From the NCBI GenBank assembly GCA_021613335.1, contig JAJTWR010000344.1:473448-537447 (forward strand): a DNA stretch of 64,000 bases, given 5' to 3'. The notes beneath the pieces are model-generated. The model searched no databases. It saw nothing but the letters and a program-made list of their open reading frames with translations, and was not told where the DNA came from. The translations under genes were made by a program, and so were the position numbers. The first letter of the stretch is position 1; each line of letters begins with the position of its first letter. Shown here one piece after another: positions 25,901 to 34,599 of the stretch. The stretch comes from Whitmania pigra (Eukaryota > Annelida > Clitellata > Hirudinida > Haemopidae).

Positions 25901-28900
25901 TGATGCATGCAAGAATACAATCCCACTAGCCTTGTAATGGACAGTTATGATCTTAACCAAATCAAATCAACAATAGCAATAACAAAAACTTAATAATAAT
26001 TACACAAACTAAATTAATTAATCATTATTACAAACTGTTGGTATACCTTACAAGGATCACATAATTGTCCATAAAAAAATGGATGGTCATTTGGCCCAAA
26101 ACAACTTTTACATGCCATACAAGAACCTAAAATAATGGGTATATGATTATTAGCATTACTTTGTTTTGGAAAAAATTTTACTGATATCATTACAAGTTGT
26201 CTTGACAATTCATTCAAAACATTTAATGATAAAGAACAAATAAGATATACAAATTTTAATTGGGAGGCAAACATGGAAGTGGGAAGACTTCATCAACTCA
26301 TCAACTTCATTTTGACCAAAATTACACTGTCCTAATCATCTAGCAGTGCAACGGACGTTAATAAAAAAAAACAATTTGACCAAAGTTTGAAGCCAAGGCA
26401 GCACAGCTTTGGCTGCATTGCACATTCAACATTAAAATTACCTCTCCATTTGGCACACAAAAAAAGTCAAATATGCCATATCCCAAAGCAAAGTGGCTTG
26501 GCTAAGCTCCTCCAGCAACGTAAAAGCATTGTTTTGGATGCTATGGTGCACAAGAAGATTTTTGAAGCATCGGACACAGCATTGTGAGATTTCCAAGACA
26601 GCCCTCACATCGTATCATGTGAGGTATTTGTGTCATCTTGGTTGGTGATTACCCTCAAACTTTACTAGATATTCATTGTGGACCAGCTGCTGATGAAATC
26701 AATATGTGCATAAAAATGTCTTAACTATAGCATAAAATCCACCAGCTCAAGTTGACCAAAATCACACTTTAGTTGGAAAGTTGTCCAATACATTGCTCCA
26801 AATTGAAAATAAACAGATCATGCCTGATGTCATTGGTCAAATAAAGCTTTCTGAAGACTTTCACTCAACACAATTGCATCCAAGCAAATTAAAGGATGAA
26901 GTTTATCTGAACATTGAATTCTTTTTAGTTGATATGACTTCTGCTTTTGCACTTAGTCTAGTCCTCTCTCGCCTGGAATACTGCAACACTCTCCTATACG
27001 GCACTTCTGCCTCTCTTATCCTCACCATTCAACACATCCAAAACAAGTCAGCTAAACTTGTTCTCCTTGATCTTAATCTTAACAGCTCTGAGGCCCTGAC
27101 ACAACTGCACTGGCTACCCATTCATTAGCATATCATTTTAAAAAAGGTCTTTACTCACTTATCGTACCTTAACTACTTAATCCCTGCTATCTCTATCATC
27201 TCATTCAACGCTGCCAAATCCCCGATCGCCTTCACTCATCTTCTACAATTCACCTTCACCTAGTCTTCTAGTCTATAAATCATCCATCCTCAACCGGGAC
27301 TTTTCCCATGACTTGCCCGATGTCTGGAACAACCTGCTCCCCATCATCCAGTCCCAGCTGAAGCTTGAAGAGCTTAAGTGTCAGCTGAAAAGACCTATTT
27401 CTTCAGGACATCCGTACAGGAACCAAGGTGCCTCTGATGCAATGCTTAAGGCACCACATAAGTGAAATGTTATTATATTAATATTATTAAAGGTAAAAAA
27501 AAAGAATATAACCTTCATTATTCTATTTAACAATAAATTTATTAATTCATTTTTAATATATCAAAACCCTAATTGATACATTAACAAGGAGCAAAAATGT
27601 AAAAAAAAACCTTTGCAATTGTGAGAAACATCTTGATAATTATACATGCTTTTTCTTTCAAAGTCATTCCTTGAGCATTCAGTCTTTGCCTTTTCATTCA
27701 AGTATTTTTTTAGAATTAAACTGATCCATTCAGGTATATTTAAATCTGTTTTAACAAAACACAATTGTGTAAGTTTATAACTTCTTTAGAGTTCATATAA
27801 TGCAAAAGCAATTTCTGAAGACTGGTGCAAAATCATAAAAATACAATTATGCAATTTTGATGTATGAATTAAAAATGGTTACCTAGCTCTGAAAATAATT
27901 TGGCTCAATTAATTCCAATTAATTAACTTGAATTTGATAATTATTATATTGATAATGATAACATAATCATCATCAACAACATCACCACCATCATTATCAC
28001 TATCAAAATCACCATCGTCATTGTCACCACAACCACCACCATCAATATCACCATCATCATCATCATTAACACCCAAATCATTATCAGATATCAACATTGG
28101 TTGAGTCAAAATTCAACCACGACTCAGAACACATTTCAACAAAATAAGCCAGAATGTAGATTTAATTCTAAAGAAGCATGGAATATGTACAAATAATTTA
28201 AAAATATATCACAATGTAATAAAAAAAAAGTATAAGAATTACAAAATAGGGAGTTACTTTCTGATCACCCTTAAAAAAACTCTTTGTAACATATCTACAG
28301 AAATTTTATACAAGAATTATAGCCTGCCCTCATTCACAATACAGAAAAGTGAAAATACCAAAATTGGGGAGGTCACTTAAATTTTGTCCTGTTCTGAATT
28401 CATTGAATGACCATTGCAAGAGAGACTGTTTATCCACCACATTGGTTGATTGGTTCAAACGCATCCAACATTCCTGCAGATGATTAAATTACAAATTTAT
28501 CTTTCTGTCACCTTCTGCATTAATATCTCAAACTTAAGAAAAGTAATTATTCTATAGACAGTTTTAAATTCTCCTTTCGCAATAGAATTGTAAAGCCATG
28601 GAACACATTGCCGGGTGATGTCGTTAAATCAACCACGGTCTTCCGTTTCAACTCAATAATATACGACTTAGACTTTAGTCAATACTTAAATTACATTTAA
28701 TCTATTTGCCCCTGTACACGTGATTTGGGAACCTGAATGTACGCCTCCACTGGGCTCTGCTCCAATAAATAACAATGATGGATGAAGAAGCTCATGATAA
28801 TTGCCTTTGGAATTTGTTAGTTTATGCTGAAAGAAGCAAATAAGGTCAACCCTAATTGGCATGAGGACAGGTACATCCAGTCTATTTTCATACCTAGACT

Positions 28901-31900
28901 TGTCAATCGAACTCTAATATTCAGTGAATCTCTGGTACATCTTTATGTTTGGTTGACTAGATGGTCCCATCACTGTTTCCAACACCTTTGCTATAAATAG
29001 TTCCATTAAGTGATATCCACTTGTCAAGGTGATCAGATTTGGGCATGGCTTTTATTTCAGAAGTAGGCATGAACCTGCTTGAGCTCTTGTGTTGCTAGCT
29101 CTAGTCTTAAATCACATGAATTTAATCTGGTTAGCAAGGTTCCATTCCTGAATGAGTTTAAACACTGCAGTCTGTCCAGTTCCAATTTTGATTTTCTGAT
29201 ATACTTTTTCTGAAAGCTTTCAAAAGAGCTTTTTGAATCTATGTTGTTAGTTTTTGAGGCATTCCATTCGCATATTTCACTCCATAGAATTTTGAATCTT
29301 ATAAAATGGTGTAATCAATATGAGCATTTACATTTAATTGCATTGCAATCATTTTATAAAGGAAAGTTGTGTTGAAGACTGAATTTTTCATCATTCCATT
29401 AGGGCTGATAATTCCAGCTACTTACATCCATGACAAAAAAAAAATATTTACAAAAGTATTAAACCAAATTATCATTTATATATAAATTTGAGGGGAAGTA
29501 TCGTAATGTAATTCGTTTGAAGAAGCTTGCAAACATTTTCTAATGGATAATGATGATGATATTAATGATTATGATTATGATAATTGTTATATCTCTGAGA
29601 TCCCGAAGAAAGGCAAGGTTTAACGTAACGGTTTATTCACAAGTAAACAACAACTACACACGGTCACTACACGAGAGAGAGAGAGTGAGCGATAGCTCAA
29701 GGCTATTTATAGAACATGTTCCATTGTGTTCATGGTGCGCTCCACTCTCATTGGTTCCTCACCACAACAATAATGATGCTATGATGATAATGATGATAAT
29801 GATGATGATTATGATGATAGTAATGATGATAGATATCATCAGAAAATGTAATTTGATTGTCACATTTCTCCATAGACTAATTAAGATGTTTTGATTTTCA
29901 AACATTATTCAAAAGTTCAAAAAGAACTTTTAATGTATAACTTAACAATGTGCATATAAATTCCAAATTTTGCTTTGATTGGTTCAATATTTTAGGAGTT
30001 ATGCTAAAATTAAGGGTAGAACATATAAATTATTTAGTACTTTTGAGTGGTTTTTTTATATATTTTTGGCATAGATTATTTAATTGAATGCAAAAATCGT
30101 GTTAAATTTCAAACAATTTGAATGGGAGGAAATTTTGCTTAAGTTTCATTTAAACAATCCAATTAGGCAAATAAGTGTCAATAAACAAGCTTTCCAATAA
30201 CATATGATCAGGTACTAAAGATCCAAGTACAAATACCTGAAATCAGAACCTGAGTGTACAAGTACAAGTACCCTAGTACCAAGTAACATAGTCTAGTTAT
30301 TTTCAATATTCATCAAAAATAACAAAAGTGACCCAACTTTAAGAGCTTCATATACTCCATTAACATAGCTTTTCTTCAAAATTTTGGGGCTATAATATTG
30401 TTCAAAATATTTCTGAAAATCATAAACTCTTGATTGGAAAACCTGAAATAACAATTAATAAATAGCAATTAGTACAAACTAAAATTTGATAAAACGTTTC
30501 TGGTTGAGATAAAGGACATTGAAAATGTTGCAATCAATTTTACATTTTGTGACATGGTATAAAGGCTGATATGCTGACCAATCTCAGTGAGATGGAGCCG
30601 ACTTTGTTTAAATAGGAACTGTGAGTTCAGGCTTGAAAAATTGTTTATAGATGTTGATTTGTTATCATCATCTATTATCCTTGAGTCAACTCATCCTTTG
30701 TGTCTTTGGTTAGCAGAATACCTGAGTTAACTTATCACTCAACTTTGCTGTTCATCCACATAATCTTGAATTAATTAAAAATATAATTTGTAATCTTCAT
30801 CAGATGGAACCCCTTTTCTATGTATTTACAGCAAAAAAACTAAGGTTTTGAGTAGTGAATAAAATTGTAACATTTCTCAAAAGGAAACTGTCACTGCAAC
30901 AATGACTTTAAAATGTTTAATAGACATTAAAAGTGTCAATAATCTTTACTAGAGCCATCTTCAGTGTCAAGTCATAACAAAGGCAAGGATCATGACATCA
31001 AGCAGCTAATTAATTATCCTGATGGAACAAATGTTGGATCAACAATGAATCTTGGTGAAGTTCATGAAGAAACCTGCTTTGGCTAAAAATAAGCCATTGA
31101 CAAAATGCAGCAAGCATTGAAATGATTCTGTTTCTCTAGAAAGGTCAATGAAAGTGATTGGGAAAGATACAAACCACACTTCAAGAAAAACTCAAACATT
31201 TTTTTGAGATAATCAAAGGTTTATGATTTTCATGTTAATCATTCAGCCAAATTCCAATTTGATACAAGTGCAGATAGCAATGTGATATCTCAGAAAACAT
31301 GGAAAGAAATTGGTTGCCCAATACTGTAAAATTTAAAATTGAAAATGGATAGCCATTGTGTGACAAAGGCTATTTTAATACCAGTCCTCCAGTAAATGAG
31401 CTATCATCACATGATGAGTACCTTTCTTTGGAGCATGTCTGATCATACCATCAGCACTTTAGAAAAAGGTTCTTTTTTTCTCCATTCAGGTCACCATGTC
31501 ATATAACTAAGGCTCTTGTTTGAGATTACATGTACTTGACAATCTGCTAAATGAGGAAATTGAAGATTTTGAATACTAATTAGGAATCAAGTGGGGATCC
31601 TGGCCCCGGCTTTTTTGGCAACTCCGACCCCGACAAATTTTAGCTGGGGAATGTCATAAATCATGTATAAGCAATTTAGACACTTTTTTTTAAATGCAAA
31701 GTCTCTTCCCCATCTGAATCCAAGTTATCATAAAATCTCTCATTTGATGGTGTAAAATCATCCTGTATTAGTTATAAAAGCTCTTGAGAGAGGCTGGGAT
31801 TTGAACTCCTAATGGATTCACCAAGGCCAAAATCTACATACCCTCCTAAAACTTTAAGAGGTGACTTTTTTCTTTCTATCCTCAATTCAAGCAAAAAGAC

Positions 31901-32807
31901 TGAATCTTTGTCGAGATTTTAATAAAATTTGATAAATAATGAAGGAATAGTAAACACAAGTTTTATTGTGCAAATGAGTCTTGAAATGATGAAGCCAAAT
32001 AACGTAAAATAAACAAAAGAATTAAATTTATTTATTTATTTAGCTGTATTATTACTATTATTTTAAAAAACCCTAGCAATTTTGAATATTTACAAATTCT
32101 TTCTGCAGAACACACTTTGGAAAACACTGCAATAGGACATTGGAAGTTGGTTAAAGACATTGACTTGTTATTTAACACTTATAAACTTTGCAAACTTTAA
32201 CTTAACTAACTTTAAGCTTAAACTTTAATAAACATTACTTAATCTCTCTCCAATGTTGAGTCATAACAGAAATCATTAAAACACCTCTGAAATTTTGTGG
32301 TCTCCAAACCAAAATACCCAACATTTGTCTGGACTTGCTATTTTTTGACCACACATTTCTGCTCCAATAATTATGGCAGGCCATGGTTCACATAGGAAAA
32401 CTCTAGACCATACTATCAGTCCCTAAAAATTTGTAATTTGTTATGAGTTAAAGACCAATTTACAATGTACAACTTACCACTGGATAGTTAGCATCTACTT
32501 GACATTGATTGATGTTTTTCATTTTTGCCTCATTCTCCATTCCATTGAATTTCATTTCAGTTTGATTAAATTGTATTTTAGGTGATGAATTTTTTACTTT
32601 TGTGGCATCAACATCTGCTATGGCGACATTTTGAAAATCTGTATCTTCAGCTTTATTGCTAAATCTCTTTTTATTTTTGAAGTAAGACAATTTGTTTTTG
32701 ATTTGCCTTAATGTATTTCTGTTAGTCTTTCTTCTGAATGATTGAAACTGTGGGGACAACTTTCTCAAACCTAATAACGAGTTCCTTATTATTTCTTTGC
32801 ACAAACC
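7807..32807 (-). CDS. DNMT3: DNMT3-type de novo DNA (cytosine-5) methyltransferase, 17 exons found, N-terminal start not found
   Basis: Nuclear enzyme that adds methyl groups from S-adenosylmethionine to unmodified cytosines, mainly CpG. Exons, 5' to 3': 32807-32478, 32422-32285, 30442-30338, 28473-28359, 27745-27611, 26126-26047, 18603-18556, 18484-18420, 18360-18177, 17756-17705, 17638-17490, 17429-17336, 17268-17120, 15263-15178, 15115-15043, 14961-14840, 7948-7807 (stop TGA 7809-7807). They total 2,067 nt (689 codons with stop), and every junction keeps phase and frame. Domain order is PWWP, a linker with the conserved QW..F..F..G segment, ADD zinc fingers, then the methyltransferase with motif I (LSLFDGIS), the PC motif (GGSPCNDFS), the ENV motif (WLFENV) and a C-terminal FGFP/GQAWSV block. 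This order is unique to DNMT3. The first listed exon starts after an acceptor and has no ATG, so at least one 5' exon is missing. The last exon lies 6.9 kb beyond its neighbour. Gene identity is very secure; exon 5 uses a weak donor. Confidence 0.93.
8335..8945 (-). mobile_element. hAT-type transposase fragment
   Basis: The minus strand encodes [20 protein letters not shown] with [20 protein letters not shown] and [15 protein letters not shown], with decayed sequence on either side. This is typical of ZNF862/ZBED-like hAT transposases. It lies in the last DNMT3 intron, with no intact start or ends seen. Confidence 0.5.
8955..9330 (+). mobile_element. pogo/Tigger-type transposase fragment
   Basis: The plus strand reads [26 protein letters not shown], then [13 protein letters not shown], matching the central DDE block of pogo-like transposases, in which the LIMD aspartate is catalytic. 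The reading frame ends at 9216 and continues weakly in another frame. Confidence 0.7.
9634..11226 (-). mobile_element. Tc1/mariner-family transposon, 1.59 kb, decayed transposase
   Basis: Inverted ends (CAGTCAGGATGGAAACCATA on the left; its counterpart ending GGTTTCCGTCCGGACTG on the right) are flanked by TA on both sides. The minus strand encodes an N-terminal HTH half (10890-10555: [29 protein letters not shown]) and a catalytic half (10347-10045: [31 protein letters not shown]). The usual DLNPIE glutamate reads as lysine and the two halves are in separate frames, so this copy looks inactive. Confidence 0.88.
11377..11557. mobile_element. Short foldback/MITE-like element, 181 bp
   Basis: ACAAAATGATAAAATCCACT at the left is mirrored by GGTGGGTTTTATCATTTTGT at the right. 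The interior is noncoding. No clear target duplication was found. Confidence 0.5.
11849..12517 (+). mobile_element. hAT-derived element with a decayed BED zinc finger and a nested MITE
   Basis: Left end CAAGGGCGGATCTAGAACAC and right end GTTCTAGATCCACTCTTG are inverted copies, continuing into CTTTGGC...GGGGGC. Inside (about 12090-12205) plus-strand remnants give CxxC, SNLKKHVE and H-x4-H, a BED finger as in ZBED-type hAT transposases. The element is interrupted at 12290-12467. Confidence 0.6.
12290..12467. mobile_element. 178-bp hAT MITE nested in the preceding element
   Basis: Ends AAGGTGGATTTAAGGGG and CCCCTAAATCCGCCC are inverted. GCTAGCA flanks it on both sides (12283-12289, 12468-12474). 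The ends resemble the common GTGGCGGAT hAT terminus. Confidence 0.7.
12648..14662 (+). mobile_element. hAT transposon copy with perfect 8-bp duplication, split by a LINE
   Basis: Termini CAATGTTCCCTCTAAG and AAAGGGAACATTG are inverted, and ATTAGTAC occurs directly outside both (12640-12647, 14663-14670). Remnant transposase on the plus strand reads [40 protein letters not shown] and later [12 protein letters not shown]. An insertion at 13421-14518 interrupts it; without that insert the copy is about 0.9 kb, so it is internally deleted. Confidence 0.85.
13421..14518 (+). mobile_element. Internally deleted non-LTR retrotransposon with zinc-finger ORF start, 17-bp target duplication
   Basis: TAGGAGTTTCTAAGTTC occurs at 13404-13420 and 14519-14535, bounding 1,098 bp. 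The plus strand encodes [16 protein letters not shown] before a cysteine, a CCHC-type finger found at the N-terminus of some LINE proteins, then [18 protein letters not shown]. The rest is decayed, and no reverse-transcriptase core remains. Confidence 0.75.
14840..17756 (-). other. Catalytic domain exons of DNMT3, motifs I to VIII
   Basis: Seven exons (17756-17705, 17638-17490, 17429-17336, 17268-17120, 15263-15178, 15115-15043, 14961-14840) encode the Rossmann-like core. They carry [12 protein letters not shown] (SAM binding), [29 protein letters not shown] with the catalytic cysteine, WLFENVASM with the motif IV glutamate, [18 protein letters not shown] and TVTTKLNS (target recognition). 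The last motif has lysine where DNMT3A has its CpG-contacting arginine, as in vertebrate DNMT3B. The intron between the last two exons (15042-14962) is 81 nt, a multiple of three, and has no stop. Confidence 0.93.
15412..16823 (+). mobile_element. hAT (Charlie-like) transposon, 1.4 kb, broken transposase
   Basis: CAGGGGTCTCCAAACT and AGTTTGGAGACTCCTG are the inverted ends. AGTTAGCT and AGTTAGTT flank them (15404-15411, 16824-16831), giving an 8-bp duplication with one change. Plus-strand pieces read [58 protein letters not shown] and [14 protein letters not shown], the GTF2IRD2-like transposase with C-terminal dimerisation region. Stops and frame changes show it is dead. It lies in DNMT3 intron 13. 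Confidence 0.88.
17985..18160 (-). mobile_element. tRNA-derived SINE, family 1, copy a
   Basis: Read on the minus strand, the head shows an A box (GTTAGCTCAGAGGGTA) and a B box (GTGTTCGAAAACC), then GCTTGCACCGCCCC and an AT-rich tail. The same ~190-bp unit recurs at five other places in the window. Confidence 0.75.
19333..19480. mobile_element. Terminal fragment of a hAT-like element
   Basis: CAGTGGCGGATCTAGAACAC followed by TTTGGTGGGGGCC matches the end of the element at 11849. No partner end was recognised to the right. Confidence 0.45.
19858..20098 (-). mobile_element. tRNA-derived SINE, family 2, copy a
   Basis: The minus strand carries GTGATTAAGACTTTG (A-box side) and GGAGTTCAAATCCCAGCC (a good B box), then AAGAGCTTTTATAACTAATA and a tail ending near CCCCGGCTAAAATTTGAC. 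A near-identical copy lies at 31600-31850. Confidence 0.7.
20376..20725 (+). repeat. Tandem duplication (two units of about 170 bp) of a pogo-like transposase fragment
   Basis: The unit beginning ATCATATCTACATGTTTCTT occurs at about 20382 and 20549 with few changes. Each unit ends in a stretch encoding [14 protein letters not shown], the CENP-B-type helix-turn-helix of pogo/Tigger transposases, followed after the second unit by NLPINGEF. Confidence 0.7.
21000..21690 (-). mobile_element. C-terminal reverse-transcriptase fragment of a LINE (jockey/RTE-like)
   Basis: The minus strand gives [15 protein letters not shown], then [30 protein letters not shown] and [20 protein letters not shown] with LLKLQKG. 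These are the thumb motifs (KFLGVIID..LTW, YYSLFYPYL.YCN). Its 3' side ends in TTTATTTATTTATTTG. It is a different family from the adjacent LINE. Confidence 0.7.
21730..23976 (-). mobile_element. CR1/L2-like LINE, main body (endonuclease part and reverse transcriptase)
   Basis: In minus-strand order, decayed frames give endonuclease remnants (near 23650 GDINIHLE, then [18 protein letters not shown]), the linker, the RT block [20 protein letters not shown] with [19 protein letters not shown], the catalytic box as [37 protein letters not shown] and LEELYWLPI. The AYADD-type box is recognisable, but several frameshifts are present. Confidence 0.85.
23977..24399 (+). mobile_element. Inverted 5' segment of the same LINE (endonuclease N-terminus)
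   Basis: The plus strand encodes [33 protein letters not shown] and a TNHGG motif, the start of an AP-type endonuclease. Its last ~60 bp (TGCCTGGGAATCC to GTCATCATTG) are repeated inverted at about 23905-23976, where the minus-strand body begins. The two parts are therefore consecutive pieces of one element, joined head to head. Confidence 0.8.
24950..25450 (-). mobile_element. 3' end of a CR1-like LINE
   Basis: The minus strand encodes [20 protein letters not shown] with [20 protein letters not shown], then [19 protein letters not shown] and [14 protein letters not shown]. This is a well preserved reverse-transcriptase C-terminus with one frame break near 25225. Confidence 0.85.
25500..25835 (-). 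mobile_element. Terminal fragment of a Charlie-like hAT element
   Basis: GGCCGTAGTTTGGTGACCCC then TGG is the complement of the CAGGGGTC-type hAT terminus, close to that at 15412. No matching left end was found. Confidence 0.5.
26321..26374 (+). mobile_element. 54-bp truncated SINE tail with 10-bp target duplication
   Basis: CCTAATCATCTAGCAGTGCA then ACGGACGTTAATAAA matches the tail of the SINE at 47014. TTTGACCAAA flanks it (26311-26320, 26375-26384). Confidence 0.7.
26930..27480 (+). mobile_element. 3' part of an L2/CR1-like LINE
   Basis: The plus strand reads [33 protein letters not shown] and [11 protein letters not shown], followed after stops by an [12 protein letters not shown] end. 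It resembles the fragment inside element A and ends in an ATT-rich tail. Confidence 0.75.
27935..28090. repeat. Imperfect (ATC/ACC)n microsatellite
   Basis: CATCATCACCACC-type triplets run for about 150 bp in a DNMT3 intron. The aspartate/glycine open frame on the minus strand is an artefact. Confidence 0.9.
28530..28790 (+). mobile_element. LINE 3' end fragment
   Basis: The plus strand encodes [29 protein letters not shown] and a stop, followed by a short 3' UTR ending CTCCAATAAATAAC. This is the usual carboxy end of CR1/RTE-type proteins. Confidence 0.6.
29540..29835. repeat. (GAT)n/(ATG)n microsatellite interrupted by a solo LTR
   Basis: ATGATG-type repeats occur at 29547-29584 and resume at 29770-29835. 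The repeat was split by the LTR insertion described separately. Confidence 0.85.
29585..29769 (-). mobile_element. Solo LTR, 185 bp, with 5-bp target duplication ATAAT
   Basis: On the minus strand it starts TGTTGTGGTGAGGAACC and ends GATCTCAGAGATATAACA (TG...CA). It contains a TATA-like TATAAATAG about 55 nt in, then AATAAACC as a possible polyadenylation signal. ATAAT flanks both sides (29580-29584, 29770-29774). No internal retroviral-type genes accompany it. The flanks are themselves repetitive, so the duplication is slightly less certain. Confidence 0.75.
31200..31420 (+). mobile_element. Fragment of a Ty3/gypsy-like aspartic protease region
   Basis: The plus strand reads [18 protein letters not shown] then KEIGCPIL, resembling the protease active-site stretch (DTGA..NVI) of animal LTR retrotransposons. 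It is short and decayed, and no neighbouring reverse transcriptase was found. Confidence 0.5.
31600..31855 (-). mobile_element. tRNA-derived SINE, family 2, copy b
   Basis: It shares GGAGTTCAAATCCCAGCC, AAGAGCTTTTATAACTAATA and the CCCC(A/G)GCTAAAATTTG tail with the copy at 19858. It has a short extra stretch (ATCTCTCATTTGATGGTGT) in the middle. Confidence 0.7.
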
Positions 32808-33720
32808 CTACAAAATCATGTCACTATCAGATACAATATCATATGCTACTTGAGTTCAAACAATTTGAGAACTTGAAACTAAATCGCGCATTTTCGAACT
32901 TAATGCTAGCAGTGATTAACCTCTTCATACGAGTCTGAGAGAAATTCTTCAGTAATCTTCAAAGCGCTAATCTTTCCCATGTGAGAAGTAATAAGTACAA
33001 AGCAAACGTTAAATCAGCACTGTATGATCATCGATTCGCGTTAATGCACTACGCGTGCTTCACAACGTTCTAAAAACAAACTCTTTGAAACAGTGTAACG
33101 AGCACTTGCCAGTCTTCCCTCCTCACTAGTTCCAAACCATGTTAAATCAGAACTCCAGCTCATGTAGTTCTAAGATTTCACTGCGATATTTTAAGCAATT
33201 TCACATTCTTATCAATATGAAATATATTCACAAATTAGCTAAGCTGAAATGTTTGTCAAAGTTTATTAAGTTTATTATTACAATTATCAAAACCAATTTT
33301 CAGACCAAGCCTCTGACGCTATGCACATGGCGCTTTATAAATTAATTATTATTAAGCCTGCCAATTTGCGATCGTGAAAAAGTGGTAATCGCTAGTAACA
33401 ATACCCGAGATCACAGAGAGAGAGACCATTTCTCCGTTGGGAAAGTTTTCCCCTTGATATTTTTCTATATCCTAATTTATAAATCATAATCACAATTCAT
33501 AAATAATTTATAGATCGTTGAAATGATAGACCGTTAACTTTTAAAACTCAATGAAGCCTTCAAATATTTATTTTCATGGATCTGCAATCAAAGATTTAAT
33601 TTTAAACCGCTGCTATTCTTAGTCCTAGACATTCATCATCACAATTTTTACAGTGCTCTTATACATAGTTTTTAATACCCCGCCTTGAAGCTCCGACAGG
33701 AGTTTCCCCCGTCTTCAAAC
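32808..33720. other. Upstream flank of DNMT3, start exon not identified
   Basis: The first recognised exon starts after an acceptor at 32810-32808, so the promoter and start-codon exon should lie further up. A minus-strand ATG near 32925 opens a short frame but no donor with the right phase follows. No repeat family was recognised here. Confidence 0.4.
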
Positions 33721-34150
33721 GTTTCGACCCTTTGAATCTCCTGACGTTTTCTGGTAATCAAAAAATTAAATATTACTAATTTATTACCTAACTATAATTC
33801 TTATAAAAATAAATATGAGACGAAAGCATGAAGTTTTATCTAAATTGAATTTGATACTTATTATATTGACGTAAACAGGATGTTCCTGTCGGTTTTTATT
33901 CTTCGGGACCCAGCGCTGACCGTCGGCAATGATGAGAGGCTCTCGCTGACCTTTTTATGTCGATCACTGCTGCCTGGAGCGACTCCAAAAGCTCTCAATG
34001 GCTTCTTCATGTCGCAGACAGATAGTATCTGGTTTGCTACCACAAACTTCGGCTATGCGAGTCTCTCATCGGCCTTTTAATATAGCCTACAGCGGTCGTG
34101 AAAGCTCTCAGTGGTTTCTTCACACCTTAATATACGCAAAGTGGGCCTTG
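33720..34150 (+). repeat. Dispersed repeat, also present inverted at 57290-57520
   Basis: The block starting CCTTTGAATCTCC, then GGGACCCAGCGCTGACC..., CTGCTGCCTGGAGCGACTCC and GCTCTCAATGGCTTCTTC matches the complement of 57295-57510. Both copies can be read as FLDP.LT....[11 protein letters not shown], but neither has an intact open frame. Confidence 0.6.
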
Positions 34151-34384
34151 GAATTTTTTTGAAGCAGCACCCTAAAGGAGGTCTAAAGCATGTAGTTCTC
34201 GTTGCATCAGCAATTAAAGTAACACAGCCATTACCATTATTGATTTGCATTAGTAGGAGGAGATCTGGTAGAAAATAAAGTTTAAAAGCTGGAGGAGAAA
34301 GTAGAGACCTTATTAGTCACAGTCGACGCTGACATGATAGCCGAAGCTGGCATTATTAGGGAAGGGTCTTGCACGAACAGAAAT

Positions 34385-34590
34385 TGTAGAAAAAAATGGT
34401 ACTTGCAAAATTGAAAACAATTGAAGACAGAGTACAAGTTGTGGACAAAAAAATCATCATGGCAAAAACCATTGCTCAGGAGGAAGTAGAAAGAGAAAAG
34501 AGAAGAAACAACATTATATTGTACAGGTTTGAAGAAAGCATAGCTAAAAGTGAGCAGGAACAGAAAACTGAGGATAGGGACTTTTAATAG
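34385..34590 (+). mobile_element. ORF1-like coiled-coil fragment of a non-LTR retrotransposon
   Basis: It encodes MVLAKLKTIEDRVQVVDKKI followed by EVEREKRRNNIILYRFEES. The E.E.R.RRNNI..... pattern is typical of LINE ORF1 proteins. It is short and ends at 34587. Confidence 0.55.
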
Positions 34591-34599
34591 AGGCGGTCA

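Larger units (their letters stand above)
18177..26126 (-). other. ADD (ATRX-DNMT3-DNMT3L) domain exons of DNMT3 (26126-26047, 18603-18556, 18484-18420, 18360-18177)
   Basis: Four exons encode the cysteine-rich ADD module that in vertebrates binds unmodified H3K4 and relieves autoinhibition. In order they give a CxxC pair (CMACKSC), HPFFYG, a second pair CDPCK, the acidic loop FDGDGF, the pair [15 protein letters not shown], the pair YCHAC, then W.CFLC. The length and spacing match the family only if the 48-nt exon 18603-18556 is included, and that exon ends in a GC donor. A 7.4-kb intron rich in LINEs separates the first ADD exon from the others. Confidence 0.9.
30338..32422 (-). other. PWWP domain exons of DNMT3 (32422-32285 and 30442-30338)
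   Basis: Two phase-0 exons encode the PWWP reader. The first begins GLIVWSRVF, carries the signature as EPWPA and ends with [10 protein letters not shown]. The second encodes the helical half, with YFEQYYSP near its centre and YEALK at its end. In vertebrate DNMT3A/B this domain binds H3K36 di/trimethyl and directs the enzyme to gene bodies or intergenic chromatin. The tryptophan before the final proline and the tryptophan of WFGD are kept. The residue aligned with the cage phenylalanine is cysteine, and the first tryptophan of the signature is proline. The exons are separated by a 1.8-kb intron containing a SINE and a retrotransposon fragment. Confidence 0.87.
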
